From Streptomyces montanisoli (GTDB taxonomy: Bacteria; Actinomycetota; Actinomycetes; Streptomycetales; Streptomycetaceae), in the NCBI RefSeq assembly GCF_017813245.1, contig NZ_JAGIQL010000025.1, forward strand, positions 1 to 57,346: a stretch of 57,346 nt of DNA, given 5' to 3'. The notes under the pieces were generated by a model. That model was not told where the DNA came from and did no database searches. It saw nothing but the letters and a program-made list of their open reading frames with translations. Below are positions 46,282-55,060 of the stretch, one piece after another (position 1 is the stretch's first letter; each line of letters begins with the position of its first letter). A program made the position numbers and the translations under genes.

Positions 46282-47781
46282 GTGCACTGGCTTTTCGGAG
46301 ACCAGCTCGGGCCCCATTTCCTGCGGCCCTCCCAGGACAGCGGTCTCACCCGTGATACGCCACTGCTGATGATCGAGGCCCGTTCGGTGTTCCGGCGGCG
46401 CCGCTTCCACCGGGCCAAGGCCCACTTGGTGCTCTCCGCCATGCGCCACCGGGCGGCGGAACTCGGTGACCGGGTCACCTACGTGCAGGCCGTCACCTAC
46501 CGGGAGGGGCTGGAGACAGCGGCGGGCGACAGCCCGGTGACCGTCCACCACCCGACCTCCCGCGCGGCGGTGCGGTTGGTCCGGTCCCTGCCACAGGTCA
46601 CCATGGGACCCGCCCGCGGGTTCCTCGTACCGATGGACGACTTCGCGGCATGGGCGGACGGCCACGGCGGGCGGAGGCTGCGGCAGGAGGACTTCTACCG
46701 CTGGGTCCGGCAGGGCCACGACCTGCTGATGGACGGTGACGGCCCGGCCGGCGGACGGTGGAACTACGACCACGACAACCGGCAGCCCCCGCCGCGCGAC
46801 GCGTCGGTCCTCCCGGTCCCCGGGCCCTACCGGCCACGCGAGGACGAGATCGACGAACGGGTCCGTCACGACCTCGACCGCTGGGAGAAGGACGGGGACG
46901 TGTCCTTCGTCGGACGCGACGGACCCCGCCTCTTCCCCGCGAGCCGCGCCGAGGCGCGAGCGGCGTTGCGCCGATTCGTCGAGCACCGTCTCGGCGCCTT
47001 CGGCCCGTACGAGGACGCCATGCTCGCCGGGGACCCGGTCATGAGTCACAGTCTGCTGTCGTCCTCGCTCAACCTCGGCCTGCTCGACCCCGCGGAGTGC
47101 GTCGAGCGGGCCGAGGCGGCGTGGCGCGCCGGTGATGCGCCGCTCAGCAGCGTCGAGGGCTTCGTCCGGCAGATCGCGGGCTGGCGTGAGTACGTGTGGC
47201 AGCTCTACTGGTACTTCGGCGAGGAGTACCGGCACTCCAACGTCCTGCGCCACACCACCTCGCTGCCGCGGTGGTGGAACGACCTGGACGCGGACGACGT
47301 ACGGGCGCGCTGCCTGCGTACGGTCCTGGCCCGGGTGCGCGACACGGGCTGGACGCACCACATCCCCCGGCTGATGGTCCTCGGCAGCCACGCCCTCCAG
47401 CGCGGCTGGGATCCCGCCGAGGTGACGGACTGGTTCCACCGCTGCTTCGTGGACGGCTACGACTGGGTGATGGTGCCGAACGTCGTCGGCATGTCCCAGT
47501 ACGCGGACGGCGGCCGGATGACGACCAAGCCCTACACGTCCGGCGGTGCCTACATCAACCGGATGAGCGACCTGTGCGGGCCCTGCGCGTACCGCCCCGG
47601 CGAGCGCAGCGGCGAGCACGCTTGCCCGTACACGGCCGGCTACTGGAACTTCCTCGACCGCAACCGTGCCCGGCTGGAGCGCAATCACCGCACCGCGCGG
47701 GCGGTGCGCGGACTCGACCGGCTCGCCGACCTCGCCGAACTGCGGCGGCAGGAGCGGGCGCGCGGCGACGCGCCGCCGTGA
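46282..47781 (+). CDS. Iron-sulfur photolyase/cryptochrome (FeS-BCP, PhrB-like)
   Basis: 499-residue flavoprotein of the prokaryotic (6-4) photolyase/cryptochrome group. Starts GTG with HWLFGDQLGPHFL. C-terminal FAD domain contains GWREYVWQLYWYFGEEYR and TGWTHHIPRLMVLGSHAL. Four Cys at 344, 432, 435 and 448 have the spacing 88-3-13, identical to the [4Fe-4S] ligands I recall for Agrobacterium PhrB. Convergent with litR; in Streptomyces carotenoid loci a photolyase commonly sits beside the crt genes, fitting light induction. Confidence 0.92.
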   Translation: MHWLFGDQLGPHFLRPSQDSGLTRDTPLLMIEARSVFRRRRFHRAKAHLVLSAMRHRAAELGDRVTYVQAVTYREGLETAAGDSPVTVHHPTSRAAVRLVRSLPQVTMGPARGFLVPMDDFAAWADGHGGRRLRQEDFYRWVRQGHDLLMDGDGPAGGRWNYDHDNRQPPPRDASVLPVPGPYRPREDEIDERVRHDLDRWEKDGDVSFVGRDGPRLFPASRAEARAALRRFVEHRLGAFGPYEDAMLAGDPVMSHSLLSSSLNLGLLDPAECVERAEAAWRAGDAPLSSVEGFVRQIAGWREYVWQLYWYFGEEYRHSNVLRHTTSLPRWWNDLDADDVRARCLRTVLARVRDTGWTHHIPRLMVLGSHALQRGWDPAEVTDWFHRCFVDGYDWVMVPNVVGMSQYADGGRMTTKPYTSGGAYINRMSDLCGPCAYRPGERSGEHACPYTAGYWNFLDRNRARLERNHRTARAVRGLDRLADLAELRRQERARGDAPP

Positions 47782-47820
47782 CGTGTCGTCGTGCCGCACC
47801 GCCGTGATGCGGCGAACACG
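47782..47820. terminator. Bidirectional hairpin between photolyase and litR
   Basis: Inner stem GCCGCA (47793-47798)/TGCGGC (47808-47813) inside outer arms CGTGT (47782-47786)/ACACG (47816-47820), directly after the photolyase stop and 26 bp from the litR stop. Confidence 0.6.
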
Positions 47821-47845
47821 CCGGACGGGAGCAGCCCACGCCTCC

Positions 47846-48745
47846 CTACGGGACGGTCAGTGTTCGCACGGCGTCGGCCAGGCTGGTGAGCGTGCGTGGC
47901 AGGCGTGCGTCATCGTCGGGCCAGCCCGGGCCAGCCGGATGGACGGGAGCAGCCGTGCAGGCGCGGGCCAGATCGAGCAGCCCGGCGTCGGCTGTCTCGC
48001 GAGCGTGTGCCCACACCACGGTGGCGCACGGCTGGGTGCGCCGGATGGCCGCGGCGAGGTGCGGTCCCGGGAGGCTGCCGACCAGGAGGCTGCGCCGGCC
48101 CCGGTCGGCGAGGGCGGCCGACAGGGCGGTCAGAGGGAGGGTGTGCGCTTCCTCGGTGGCAGCCGCGAGAAGGACGGGCGGGCACCGCTCCTGCACGGTG
48201 ACGCCCGCACCCGCGTACTGCCGCAGCGCGGCCTCGAGGATGCCACTGGTCACGTGTTCGCACTCCACGCCGCAGCCTGTCGCTTCCCAGCGCTGCCCGA
48301 TGTCCATGAGGGCGGGCGTGAAGACGCCCGTCCACGCGCACTGGGCACCCCGCTGGTAGAGAGCGGCCGCTGCGAGGCGAGTGACGGCTTGCGGGTCGAG
48401 TGCGTTCATCGCGGCGATCAAGTCCCGTGCGTCCACCTGCTCAAGCGGCCGTCTCGCGGGTGAGGCCGACACCGCGTGTGCTGCCTGCGCGGCCGCGACG
48501 CCGCGGTCGACCAGTGCGATCATGTGCTGCAGGCGCTGTAGATCCTCGGTGGAATAGCGGCGGTGACCCCCGGGGGTACGGCCGGAGGGACCGAGGCCGT
48601 AACGGCTCTCCCAAGCACGCAGGGTGGCGGCCTTGGTGTGCAGAAGACGAGCGGCGACCCCGACAGGGAAGAGGCTCTGGCCGGGCTTCGTCGTCACCGG
48701 CGCCGGCAGCCGAGGGGGAGTCGCATCCACGTCCATGAGGGTCAT
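47846..48745 (-). CDS. litR: LitR, MerR-family B12-dependent light regulator
   Basis: 299-residue repressor of carotenoid genes that senses light through adenosylcobalamin. MerR-type HTH at residues 25-95 (SLFPVGVAARLLHTKAATLR, SGRTPGGHRRYSTEDLQRL). The B12 cap motif W-x9-EH is present (Trp about 153, Glu-His about 163-164), and EEAHTLPL near residue 202 supplies the lower-ligand His in place of the usual ExHxxG. ATG 48745 (MTLMDV) has no ribosome site; ATG 48736 is the alternative, and leaderless translation is possible. Divergent from crtE. Confidence 0.93.
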   Translation of the reverse strand: MTLMDVDATPPRLPAPVTTKPGQSLFPVGVAARLLHTKAATLRAWESRYGLGPSGRTPGGHRRYSTEDLQRLQHMIALVDRGVAAAQAAHAVSASPARRPLEQVDARDLIAAMNALDPQAVTRLAAAALYQRGAQCAWTGVFTPALMDIGQRWEATGCGVECEHVTSGILEAALRQYAGAGVTVQERCPPVLLAAATEEAHTLPLTALSAALADRGRRSLLVGSLPGPHLAAAIRRTQPCATVVWAHARETADAGLLDLARACTAAPVHPAGPGWPDDDARLPRTLTSLADAVRTLTVP

Positions 48746-48781
48746 GGTCCAGTTTTGGACGTGGCCATCGCAACGTCGGGT

Positions 48782-48809
48782 GGCGTAACCGGGTGCATAA
48801 GTTGCGTAG
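48782..48809. promoter_or_regulatory. Candidate LitR-type direct repeats in litR-crtE gap
   Basis: On the minus strand the gap contains TACGCAAC, TATGCACC and TACGCCAC in direct order (plus-strand positions about 48802-48809, 48793-48800 and 48781-48788). Direct repeats are the form of operator used by B12-type CarH/LitR repressors, but the spacing here (9 and 12 bp) is uneven. The 264-bp gap otherwise holds both promoters, not resolved. Confidence 0.35.
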
Positions 48810-49009
48810 AGGTTTGTATCGCATGACGGTGGGTTACTCGTCGTCACGTCCGATCGCTTCGGCGAGTTCGTGCAGGAGGGGCCGTCCGAAGTGCACGGGA
48901 CGCCACCCGGCTCCGCCACGGTCGGCCCCTGCCAGTTCCCGTCGTGCCTCGACACAGGGATCGGCGCTGTGGAGGAGAAGGGTTGTGACCCTCGTCGAAG
49001 GGAACTGCT

Positions 49010-50227
49010 GTGAGGCGCCAGAGCACCACGACTCCCGACCCGTCGCGAAGCGGCGAAGGACCACCATCACGCCTGCCGCCCGACGCCTTTGACGGGATCG
49101 AGGCACCCATCGCCTCGCAGGGCGAGGTGCCGGGCCGGGTGGAACTGGTGCTGCGGCACTACCTGGACGAGCGCAGGGCTGAGACCGCCTCGCTGGCCGC
49201 CCCGTGTGCTGACGACCTGGTCGACCGGCTCTCCGCTCTGGTCCTCACCGGCGGCAAACGCCTGCGGCCCGCCTTCCTGTGGTGCGGCTGGCGGGCCTCG
49301 GGCGGTACCGGTGCCGGACAGCGGGCGCTACTGCGCGTGGGGGCCGCGCTGGAGCTCTTGCAGGGCTGCGCTCTGGTCCACGACGACCTGATGGACGCGT
49401 CTGCCGTGCGCAGGGGACGGCCCTCGCTGCATCGGGCATTCACTGAGCACCACCTGGCCAACGGGCTGGGCGGCTCTCCCGCTCAGTTCGGCGCGTCAGC
49501 CGCCCTGCTGGCGGGCGATCTCGCGCTGCTGTGGGCGCAGGACCTCATGGAAGAGGCGGACTTGCCGGCAGCCGCCCGACAGCGCTGTGCGCGGTTGTGG
49601 CGGGCCATGCGGACGGAGATGGTCACCGGCCAGTATCTGGAGTTGTCCGCTCAAGCAGCACGATCGTGCACGCCTGACGAAGCGTTGCGCATCGCCCATC
49701 TGAAGGCCGGCCTCTACACGGTGCAGCGCCCGCTGGCGATGGGCGCCGTGATCGCCGGAGCCGGCGAGGAGATCCGTGAGCCGCTGGAGCGGGCGGGGGA
49801 GCGGGCGGGCCTGGCCTTCCAGTTGCGGGACGATCTCCTGGACCTGTTCGGTGACTCGTCGCGCACGGGCAGGCCCAAAGGTGAGGACGTGCGTCAGGGC
49901 AAGCCGACCTACGTGATGACGGTAGGGCTGCACAACGCACGCAGTGGCGGCCACGAGGCGGCCGCACGAGTCCTCGACGCGGCGCAGGGGGACCAGGGCC
50001 TCACGGAGCAGGGCCTCGCGAGGGTGCGAGGGGCACTGATCGACGTGGGGGCACGGGCGCACGTCGAGCGGCTGATCAGCGAACTGGAACAAGAGGCGCT
50101 GAAGGCGGTGGCGGCCCTGCGGCTGGACCCGGCCACCGCGGGCGATCTGCAAGGACTGATCAGCCGCGCTGCCGGCGTAGCGGCGCCGCCGGCGGCGCCG
50201 GGCACGTGCGGCGAGGAGGGCGCATGA
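49010..50227 (+). CDS. crtE: Geranylgeranyl diphosphate synthase
   Basis: 405-residue polyprenyl synthase making C20 GGPP, first step of the carotenoid branch. First Asp-rich motif HDDLMD with the RRGRPSLHR block, second Asp-rich motif LRDDLLDLFGD, and GGKRLRP near residue 80. GTG at 49010 follows AAGGGA. Stop overlaps crtI start (ATGA), beginning a tightly coupled operon crtE-crtI-crtB-Rieske-crtY-crtU. Confidence 0.95.
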   Translation: MRRQSTTTPDPSRSGEGPPSRLPPDAFDGIEAPIASQGEVPGRVELVLRHYLDERRAETASLAAPCADDLVDRLSALVLTGGKRLRPAFLWCGWRASGGTGAGQRALLRVGAALELLQGCALVHDDLMDASAVRRGRPSLHRAFTEHHLANGLGGSPAQFGASAALLAGDLALLWAQDLMEEADLPAAARQRCARLWRAMRTEMVTGQYLELSAQAARSCTPDEALRIAHLKAGLYTVQRPLAMGAVIAGAGEEIREPLERAGERAGLAFQLRDDLLDLFGDSSRTGRPKGEDVRQGKPTYVMTVGLHNARSGGHEAAARVLDAAQGDQGLTEQGLARVRGALIDVGARAHVERLISELEQEALKAVAALRLDPATAGDLQGLISRAAGVAAPPAAPGTCGEEGA

Positions 50228-51798
50228 AGACGGTCCAGGGCCCCAGCGACCACGTCGTGGTCGTCGGCGCGGGCCTGTCGGGGCTTGCGACGGCTCTGCA
50301 CCTGCTGGGGGCGGGCCGGTCGGTGACGGTCGTGGAGGGCGAGCCCGGCCCCGGCGGCCGGGCCGGGCTGCTGCGACGCGGAGGCTATCGGATCGATACC
50401 GGTCCGACGGTGCTGACCATGCCGCACCTGATCGAAGAGGCACTGGCCGCCGTGGGCGCGCGCCTGGACGACCACCTGCGCCTGCGGCGTCTGGACCCGG
50501 CCTATCGAGCGCTGTTCGCGGACGGGACGAGCATCGATGTGCACACCGACGAAGAGGCCATGGCAGCCGAGATCGAACGGGTGGCAGGCCGGCCCGACGC
50601 CATCGGGTACCGGCGCATGCGTGCCTGGCTGAAAGACCTGTATCGCGTGCAGATGCGGTCCTTCATCGACGCGAACTTCGATTCGCCGCTTGACCTGGTC
50701 ACCCCGGACCTCGCCCGGCTGGCCGCCATGGGCGGATTCGGGTCCTGGCACGGCCGTATCGCCCGCCACCTGAAGGACGAACGGCTGCAGCGGCTGTTCT
50801 CCTTCCAGTCCCTGTACGTGGGAGTACCGCCCACCCGGGCGCTGGCCGCCTACGCGGTGATCGCCTACATGGACACCGTTGGCGGCGTGTGGTTCCCCCG
50901 GGGCGGCATGCACGCGGTGCCGCGTGCGATGGCCGAGGTCGCCGCCCGGGCAGGGGCCCGCTTCCTGTACGGGGACCGTGTCGAGTCCCTGGAGCGCGCA
51001 GGCGGCCGCGCGGTGGCCGTGCACACCCGGGGCGGCGAACGCATCGCGTGCGACGCGGTGGTCCTCACCTGCGATCTGCCCGCGGCCCACCGGCTCCTGG
51101 GCGGGGCGCCGAAACGTCCGGTCGCGCTGCGCTACGCGCCCTCGGCGCTGCTGCTGCACACGGGCGGCATCCGCACATGGCCGCAACTGGCGCACCACAC
51201 GCTGTCCTTCGGCGCGGCATGGCACGACACCTTCCGGCAGTTGACCCGCTCGGGCGAGCTGATGTCGGACCCCTCCCTCCTGATCACGCGAGCCACCGCG
51301 AGCGACGCGACACTGGCACCCGACGGCCGGCACCTGCACTCGGTGCTGGCGCCCTGCCCCAACCTGCGGCGCGGCAAGCAGGACTGGGACCGCATCGCTC
51401 CCCACTACCGGCAGCGGCTCATCGCCACGTTGGAGCAGCGCGGACTCGACGGCTTCGCCGCGAACACGGAAGTGGAGGAGCTGGTGACACCGGCCGACTG
51501 GGCCCGGCGGGGCCTGGCCGCGGGCACGCCCTTCTCCGCAGCCCACACCTTCGCCCAGACCGGTCCCTTCCGCCCCCGAAACCTGCCCTCGGGATGGGAC
51601 AACGTCGTACTGGCCGGCTGCGGCACCACCCCGGGCGTCGGCGTGCCGACCGTACTCATCTCAGGAAAGCTGGCCGCCGCCCGCATCACCGGCCATTCCC
51701 CCCGGGCCACGCGGCCCGCACGCCACCGCGTGCACGAAGAACCACCGCAGCGGCGCAGCAGCGCTGTGGCGGCCACCGCGGAGGGAGACGGCCGATGA
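50224..51798 (+). CDS. crtI: Phytoene desaturase
   Basis: 524-residue FAD enzyme converting phytoene to lycopene. Dinucleotide-binding VVVGAGLSGLATALHLLGAG at the N-terminus, DTGPTVLTMP, YVGVPPTRALAAYAVIAYMD and PRGGMHAVP, and the C-terminal bacterial-type desaturase signature AGCGTTPGVGVPTVLISGK. Tail of about 35 basic residues. ATGA overlaps on both ends couple it to crtE and crtB. Confidence 0.95.
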   Translation: MKTVQGPSDHVVVVGAGLSGLATALHLLGAGRSVTVVEGEPGPGGRAGLLRRGGYRIDTGPTVLTMPHLIEEALAAVGARLDDHLRLRRLDPAYRALFADGTSIDVHTDEEAMAAEIERVAGRPDAIGYRRMRAWLKDLYRVQMRSFIDANFDSPLDLVTPDLARLAAMGGFGSWHGRIARHLKDERLQRLFSFQSLYVGVPPTRALAAYAVIAYMDTVGGVWFPRGGMHAVPRAMAEVAARAGARFLYGDRVESLERAGGRAVAVHTRGGERIACDAVVLTCDLPAAHRLLGGAPKRPVALRYAPSALLLHTGGIRTWPQLAHHTLSFGAAWHDTFRQLTRSGELMSDPSLLITRATASDATLAPDGRHLHSVLAPCPNLRRGKQDWDRIAPHYRQRLIATLEQRGLDGFAANTEVEELVTPADWARRGLAAGTPFSAAHTFAQTGPFRPRNLPSGWDNVVLAGCGTTPGVGVPTVLISGKLAAARITGHSPRATRPARHRVHEEPPQRRSSAVAATAEGDGR

Positions 51799-52841
51799 CC
51801 AGCCGCGAACTGGACGCCGCCGGAGTCGACGACCCACGCCTCCGGGACGCGTACACACGCTGCCGACGCATCAACGCCCGGGGAGGCGCCACCTACTTCC
51901 TGGCCACCCGCCTCCTCAGCCCAGCCCAACGACCTGCCGTCCACGCCCTGTACGGATTCGCACGCTACGCCGACGACATCGTCGACGACCTCGACCCCAG
52001 CAAGACCGTCCGCCGGCGGACTCGTGACCTCCACGATCTCGACACCACGGTCCGGGAGGCCCTGGCCACCGGGCGCAGCGACCACCCGGTGCTGGCGGCA
52101 CTGGCCGACACGGCTGCCCGCTATCGCATCGACCCCACCCACTTCAGCGCGTTCATGGCATCGATGCGCATGGACCTGACCACCACCGACTACCCCACAT
52201 GGAGCGACCTTCGCTCCTACATGCACGGCTCCGCCGCCGTCATCGGCCTCGAACTGCTGCCCATCCTCGGCACCGTCGTACCCACCGCCCAAGCAGCCCC
52301 GCACGCCGCATCACTCGGCATCGCCTTCCAACTCACCAACTTCCTGCGCGACATCGGCGAAGACCTCGACCGCGGCCGCATCTACCTGCCCGCCGACCTG
52401 CTCACCACCCACGGCGTCGACCGGGAACTGCTCCAGTGGTGCCGGCGCACCGGCCACACCGACGCGCGGGTGCGTGACGCTCTGCGCGAGATGATCGGCC
52501 TCACACGCGGCATCTACCGCCACGCCGCCCAGGGCATTCCACTGCTGGACCAGCGCTCCCGGCCGTGCGTGCACACCGCGTTCATCCTCTACAGCGCCAT
52601 CCTGCAGCACATCGAAGCCGCGAACTGCGCCATCATCGGCCACCGCACCGTCGTGCCCCGCCCGCACAAGGCCGCGATCGCCCTGGCCGGGCTGGCCCGC
52701 AGCACCGCCTGCCGTGCACGGCACGCCGGCATGTCCGGCCCGCGGCCGAAGGCCCCGACAACGGTGGAAGGAGTTCTGCGTGAAGATCGCCCACTCGTGG
52801 CACAGCCCTCTGCGTCCGCTGCCGCGCCAGGTATGGAGTGA
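51795..52841 (+). CDS. crtB: Phytoene synthase
   Basis: 348-residue enzyme joining two GGPP to phytoene. Both Asp-rich motifs are visible: ALYGFARYADDIVDD (about residue 50) and TNFLRDIGEDLDRGRIYLP (about 180). ATG overlaps the crtI stop. The C-terminal 60 bp overlap the next gene's start in another frame. Confidence 0.95.
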   Translation: MTSRELDAAGVDDPRLRDAYTRCRRINARGGATYFLATRLLSPAQRPAVHALYGFARYADDIVDDLDPSKTVRRRTRDLHDLDTTVREALATGRSDHPVLAALADTAARYRIDPTHFSAFMASMRMDLTTTDYPTWSDLRSYMHGSAAVIGLELLPILGTVVPTAQAAPHAASLGIAFQLTNFLRDIGEDLDRGRIYLPADLLTTHGVDRELLQWCRRTGHTDARVRDALREMIGLTRGIYRHAAQGIPLLDQRSRPCVHTAFILYSAILQHIEAANCAIIGHRTVVPRPHKAAIALAGLARSTACRARHAGMSGPRPKAPTTVEGVLREDRPLVAQPSASAAAPGME

Positions 52842-53778
52842 ACAGCCCGCCACCTGGCAAGCGGCCAAGCCCCACCTGATCCACTCCGCCCTCAAACGGG
52901 CCACCGCCCGGCCGTCGGGTAACTGGTTCGTACTGGCAGCCGGCCGCCATCTCCCGCCCGGCCGCCCCCTCGGCCGCACCGTGGCCGGCGAGGAGATCGT
53001 CGCCTGGCGCACCCCGACCGGACAAGTCGTCGCCGGGCCCGGCGCCTGCCCCCATCTTGGAGCACCCCTGGGCAAGTCCAGGGTCGTGGGCGGAGAGCTG
53101 GTGTGCCACTGGCACGGACTGCGCCTCGCCCCGAACGGAGGGCCCGGATGGTCGCCGCTGCCGGTCCACGACGACGGCGTACTCGTCTGGGTGCGCCTCG
53201 ACCAGGAGGACGCGGAACCCGGCACGCCGCTCCCCGCGGTGCCTCAGCGGCCCCCGCGCGCCCAGGCGGTGGAAGCGGTCACCGTGCTGGAGGGCGCCTG
53301 CGAGGCGGAGGACATCATCGCCAACCGCCTCGACCCCTGGCACGGCAGCTGGTTCCACCCGTACGCCTTCACCCACCTCACCGTCCTGGAAGAACCCGAC
53401 CCCGCCTCCGGCGACCGCTTCCTGGTGCGGGTTGCCTACCGCTTGGGCGGACGCGCGGCCGTGCCGGTCGTGGCGGAGTTCACCGCGCCCGGGCCGCGCA
53501 CGGTCGTGATGCGCATCCTCCAGGGCGAAGGCGCCGGCTCTTCCGTCGAAACCCACGCCACACCCATCACCGCACCGAACGACCAGCGGCCGCGCACGGC
53601 CGTCATCGAAGCGGTCATCGCCACCTCCGCCCGGACCGGCTTCGGCGCCGCCCGCGCAGCCGCCCCACTGCTACGCCCGTTCATGCGGCGTGCCGCGACG
53701 CGACTGTGGCGCGACGACATGGCCTACGCCGAACGCCGCTGGCAACTGCGCAGCAACGGCCGCCTCCCGGGTATGTGA
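52780..53778 (+). CDS. Rieske 2Fe-2S protein of carotenoid cluster (DUF5914-like)
   Basis: 332-residue protein. Rieske cluster ligands CPHLGAPL and CHWHGLRL (about residues 90 and 110) and no obvious mononuclear iron motif, though DIIANRLDPWHGSWFHP (about 180-195) may bind iron. GTG at 52780 is chosen because GGAAGGAG lies just before it; it overlaps crtB by 62 bp. Homologues occupy this position in Streptomyces isorenieratene clusters, where the step is poorly defined; a ring or end-group oxidation is possible. Confidence 0.85.
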   Translation: MKIAHSWHSPLRPLPRQVWSEQPATWQAAKPHLIHSALKRATARPSGNWFVLAAGRHLPPGRPLGRTVAGEEIVAWRTPTGQVVAGPGACPHLGAPLGKSRVVGGELVCHWHGLRLAPNGGPGWSPLPVHDDGVLVWVRLDQEDAEPGTPLPAVPQRPPRAQAVEAVTVLEGACEAEDIIANRLDPWHGSWFHPYAFTHLTVLEEPDPASGDRFLVRVAYRLGGRAAVPVVAEFTAPGPRTVVMRILQGEGAGSSVETHATPITAPNDQRPRTAVIEAVIATSARTGFGAARAAAPLLRPFMRRAATRLWRDDMAYAERRWQLRSNGRLPGM

Positions 53779-53824
53779 CGACCACTCCGCACGCGGGATC
53801 AGGACCAGCGAAGGGAGGACATGC

Positions 53825-55060
53825 GTGAGGGACGCGGACGTCATCATCGTCGGAGCCGGGGCAGCGGGCCTGTCCCTTGCCAGATACCTGACCGCCTCAG
53901 CGGGCCCGGGCCGCCGCGTACCCTCGGTCACCGTCGTCGAGCCGCCACCGGGACCGTCCCGCAGCCGGCCGCGAACCTGGTGCTTCTGGGAGGAAGGCGA
54001 GGGACGGAACGACGAGTTCGTCTCCGCCTCCTGGCAGCACACACGCATCCGGGATGCGGACGGCCGGCCGATCACCGGCACGAGTCCCTACCGGTACAAG
54101 ATGATCCGTTCCGAGCACTATCTACCAGCCCTCACAGAGCAGTTGACGGCCCACGACGGCTTCCAGCACGTCTCGGCCACGGTGACCGCGATCACCGACG
54201 GCCCGCACGGCGCACGCGTCATCGGCGTCGACGCACAAGGCCGCACTGTGGACCTCGTCGGCCGATGGGCCTTCGACTCCCGCCCGCCACGCCCACTGCC
54301 GGCGGCCCGCACCACACTCTTCCAGCACTTCCTCGGCCACTTCGTCGAAACCAGCACCGACCGCTTCGACGCCTCGGTGGCCGACCTGATGGACTTTCGC
54401 ACCCCCCAACCCGCCGGCGGCCTCTCGTTCGCCTACGTCCTGCCCTTCTCCCCGCGCCACGCCCTGGTGGAGTACACCGAATTCTCCCCACGCCCACTGA
54501 CCAAGGCCGCGTACGAAGCAGCCCTCGACCACTACACCCGGCGCATCCGCCCACTGGGGCCCTACACCGTCACCGGCACCGAACACGGCGTGATTCCGAT
54601 GACCGACGCATCGTTCGCACGCCGGCACGGCAGGTCCGTCTTCGCCATCGGCACGGCCGGCGGCGCCACCCGCCCCGCCACCGGCTACACCTTCGCCACC
54701 ATCCAGCGCCAGAGCGCCGCCATCGCCGAGGCCTGCCGCTCAGGCCGCCGCCCCCTGCCACCCAGAGCGCACAAACGCCGCCACCTGACCATGGACGCGG
54801 CCTGGCTGCGTGCCCTCGCGAGCGGCCGTATCGACGGACCCGCCTTCTTCACCCGCCTGTTCGCCGACAACCCGCTGCCGCACGTCCTGAGCTTCCTCCA
54901 GGGCACCTCCACCCCGCTCCAGGACATGCGCCTCGGCCTGCACTGCCCCGTCGCCGCCATGACCCACTCGCTCGCCGAGCTCCCGCTCCTGCCGCGCCGC
55001 GCGGCGCCCGCACACCACACCGGCACTCCCAGCACTCTTCCTGGAAAGAGCCCGCACTGA
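53825..55060 (+). CDS. crtY: Lycopene beta-cyclase
   Basis: 411-residue FAD protein of CrtY type making beta-carotene from lycopene. Markers: VIIVGAGAAGLSLARYLTA, RPRTWCFWEEGEG, FRTPQPAGGLSFAYVLPF, YTEFSPRPLT, GVIPMTD and GTAGGATRPATGYTF. GTG at 53825 with AGGGAGG upstream; stop overlaps the crtU ATG by 1 bp (TGATG). Confidence 0.93.
   Translation: MRDADVIIVGAGAAGLSLARYLTASAGPGRRVPSVTVVEPPPGPSRSRPRTWCFWEEGEGRNDEFVSASWQHTRIRDADGRPITGTSPYRYKMIRSEHYLPALTEQLTAHDGFQHVSATVTAITDGPHGARVIGVDAQGRTVDLVGRWAFDSRPPRPLPAARTTLFQHFLGHFVETSTDRFDASVADLMDFRTPQPAGGLSFAYVLPFSPRHALVEYTEFSPRPLTKAAYEAALDHYTRRIRPLGPYTVTGTEHGVIPMTDASFARRHGRSVFAIGTAGGATRPATGYTFATIQRQSAAIAEACRSGRRPLPPRAHKRRHLTMDAAWLRALASGRIDGPAFFTRLFADNPLPHVLSFLQGTSTPLQDMRLGLHCPVAAMTHSLAELPLLPRRAAPAHHTGTPSTLPGKSPH

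Noticed and set aside
45196..47799. Long minus-strand open frame across the asparagine synthase and photolyase genes
   Set aside because: Crosses two well-supported plus-strand genes and encodes a compositionally biased, motif-free product.
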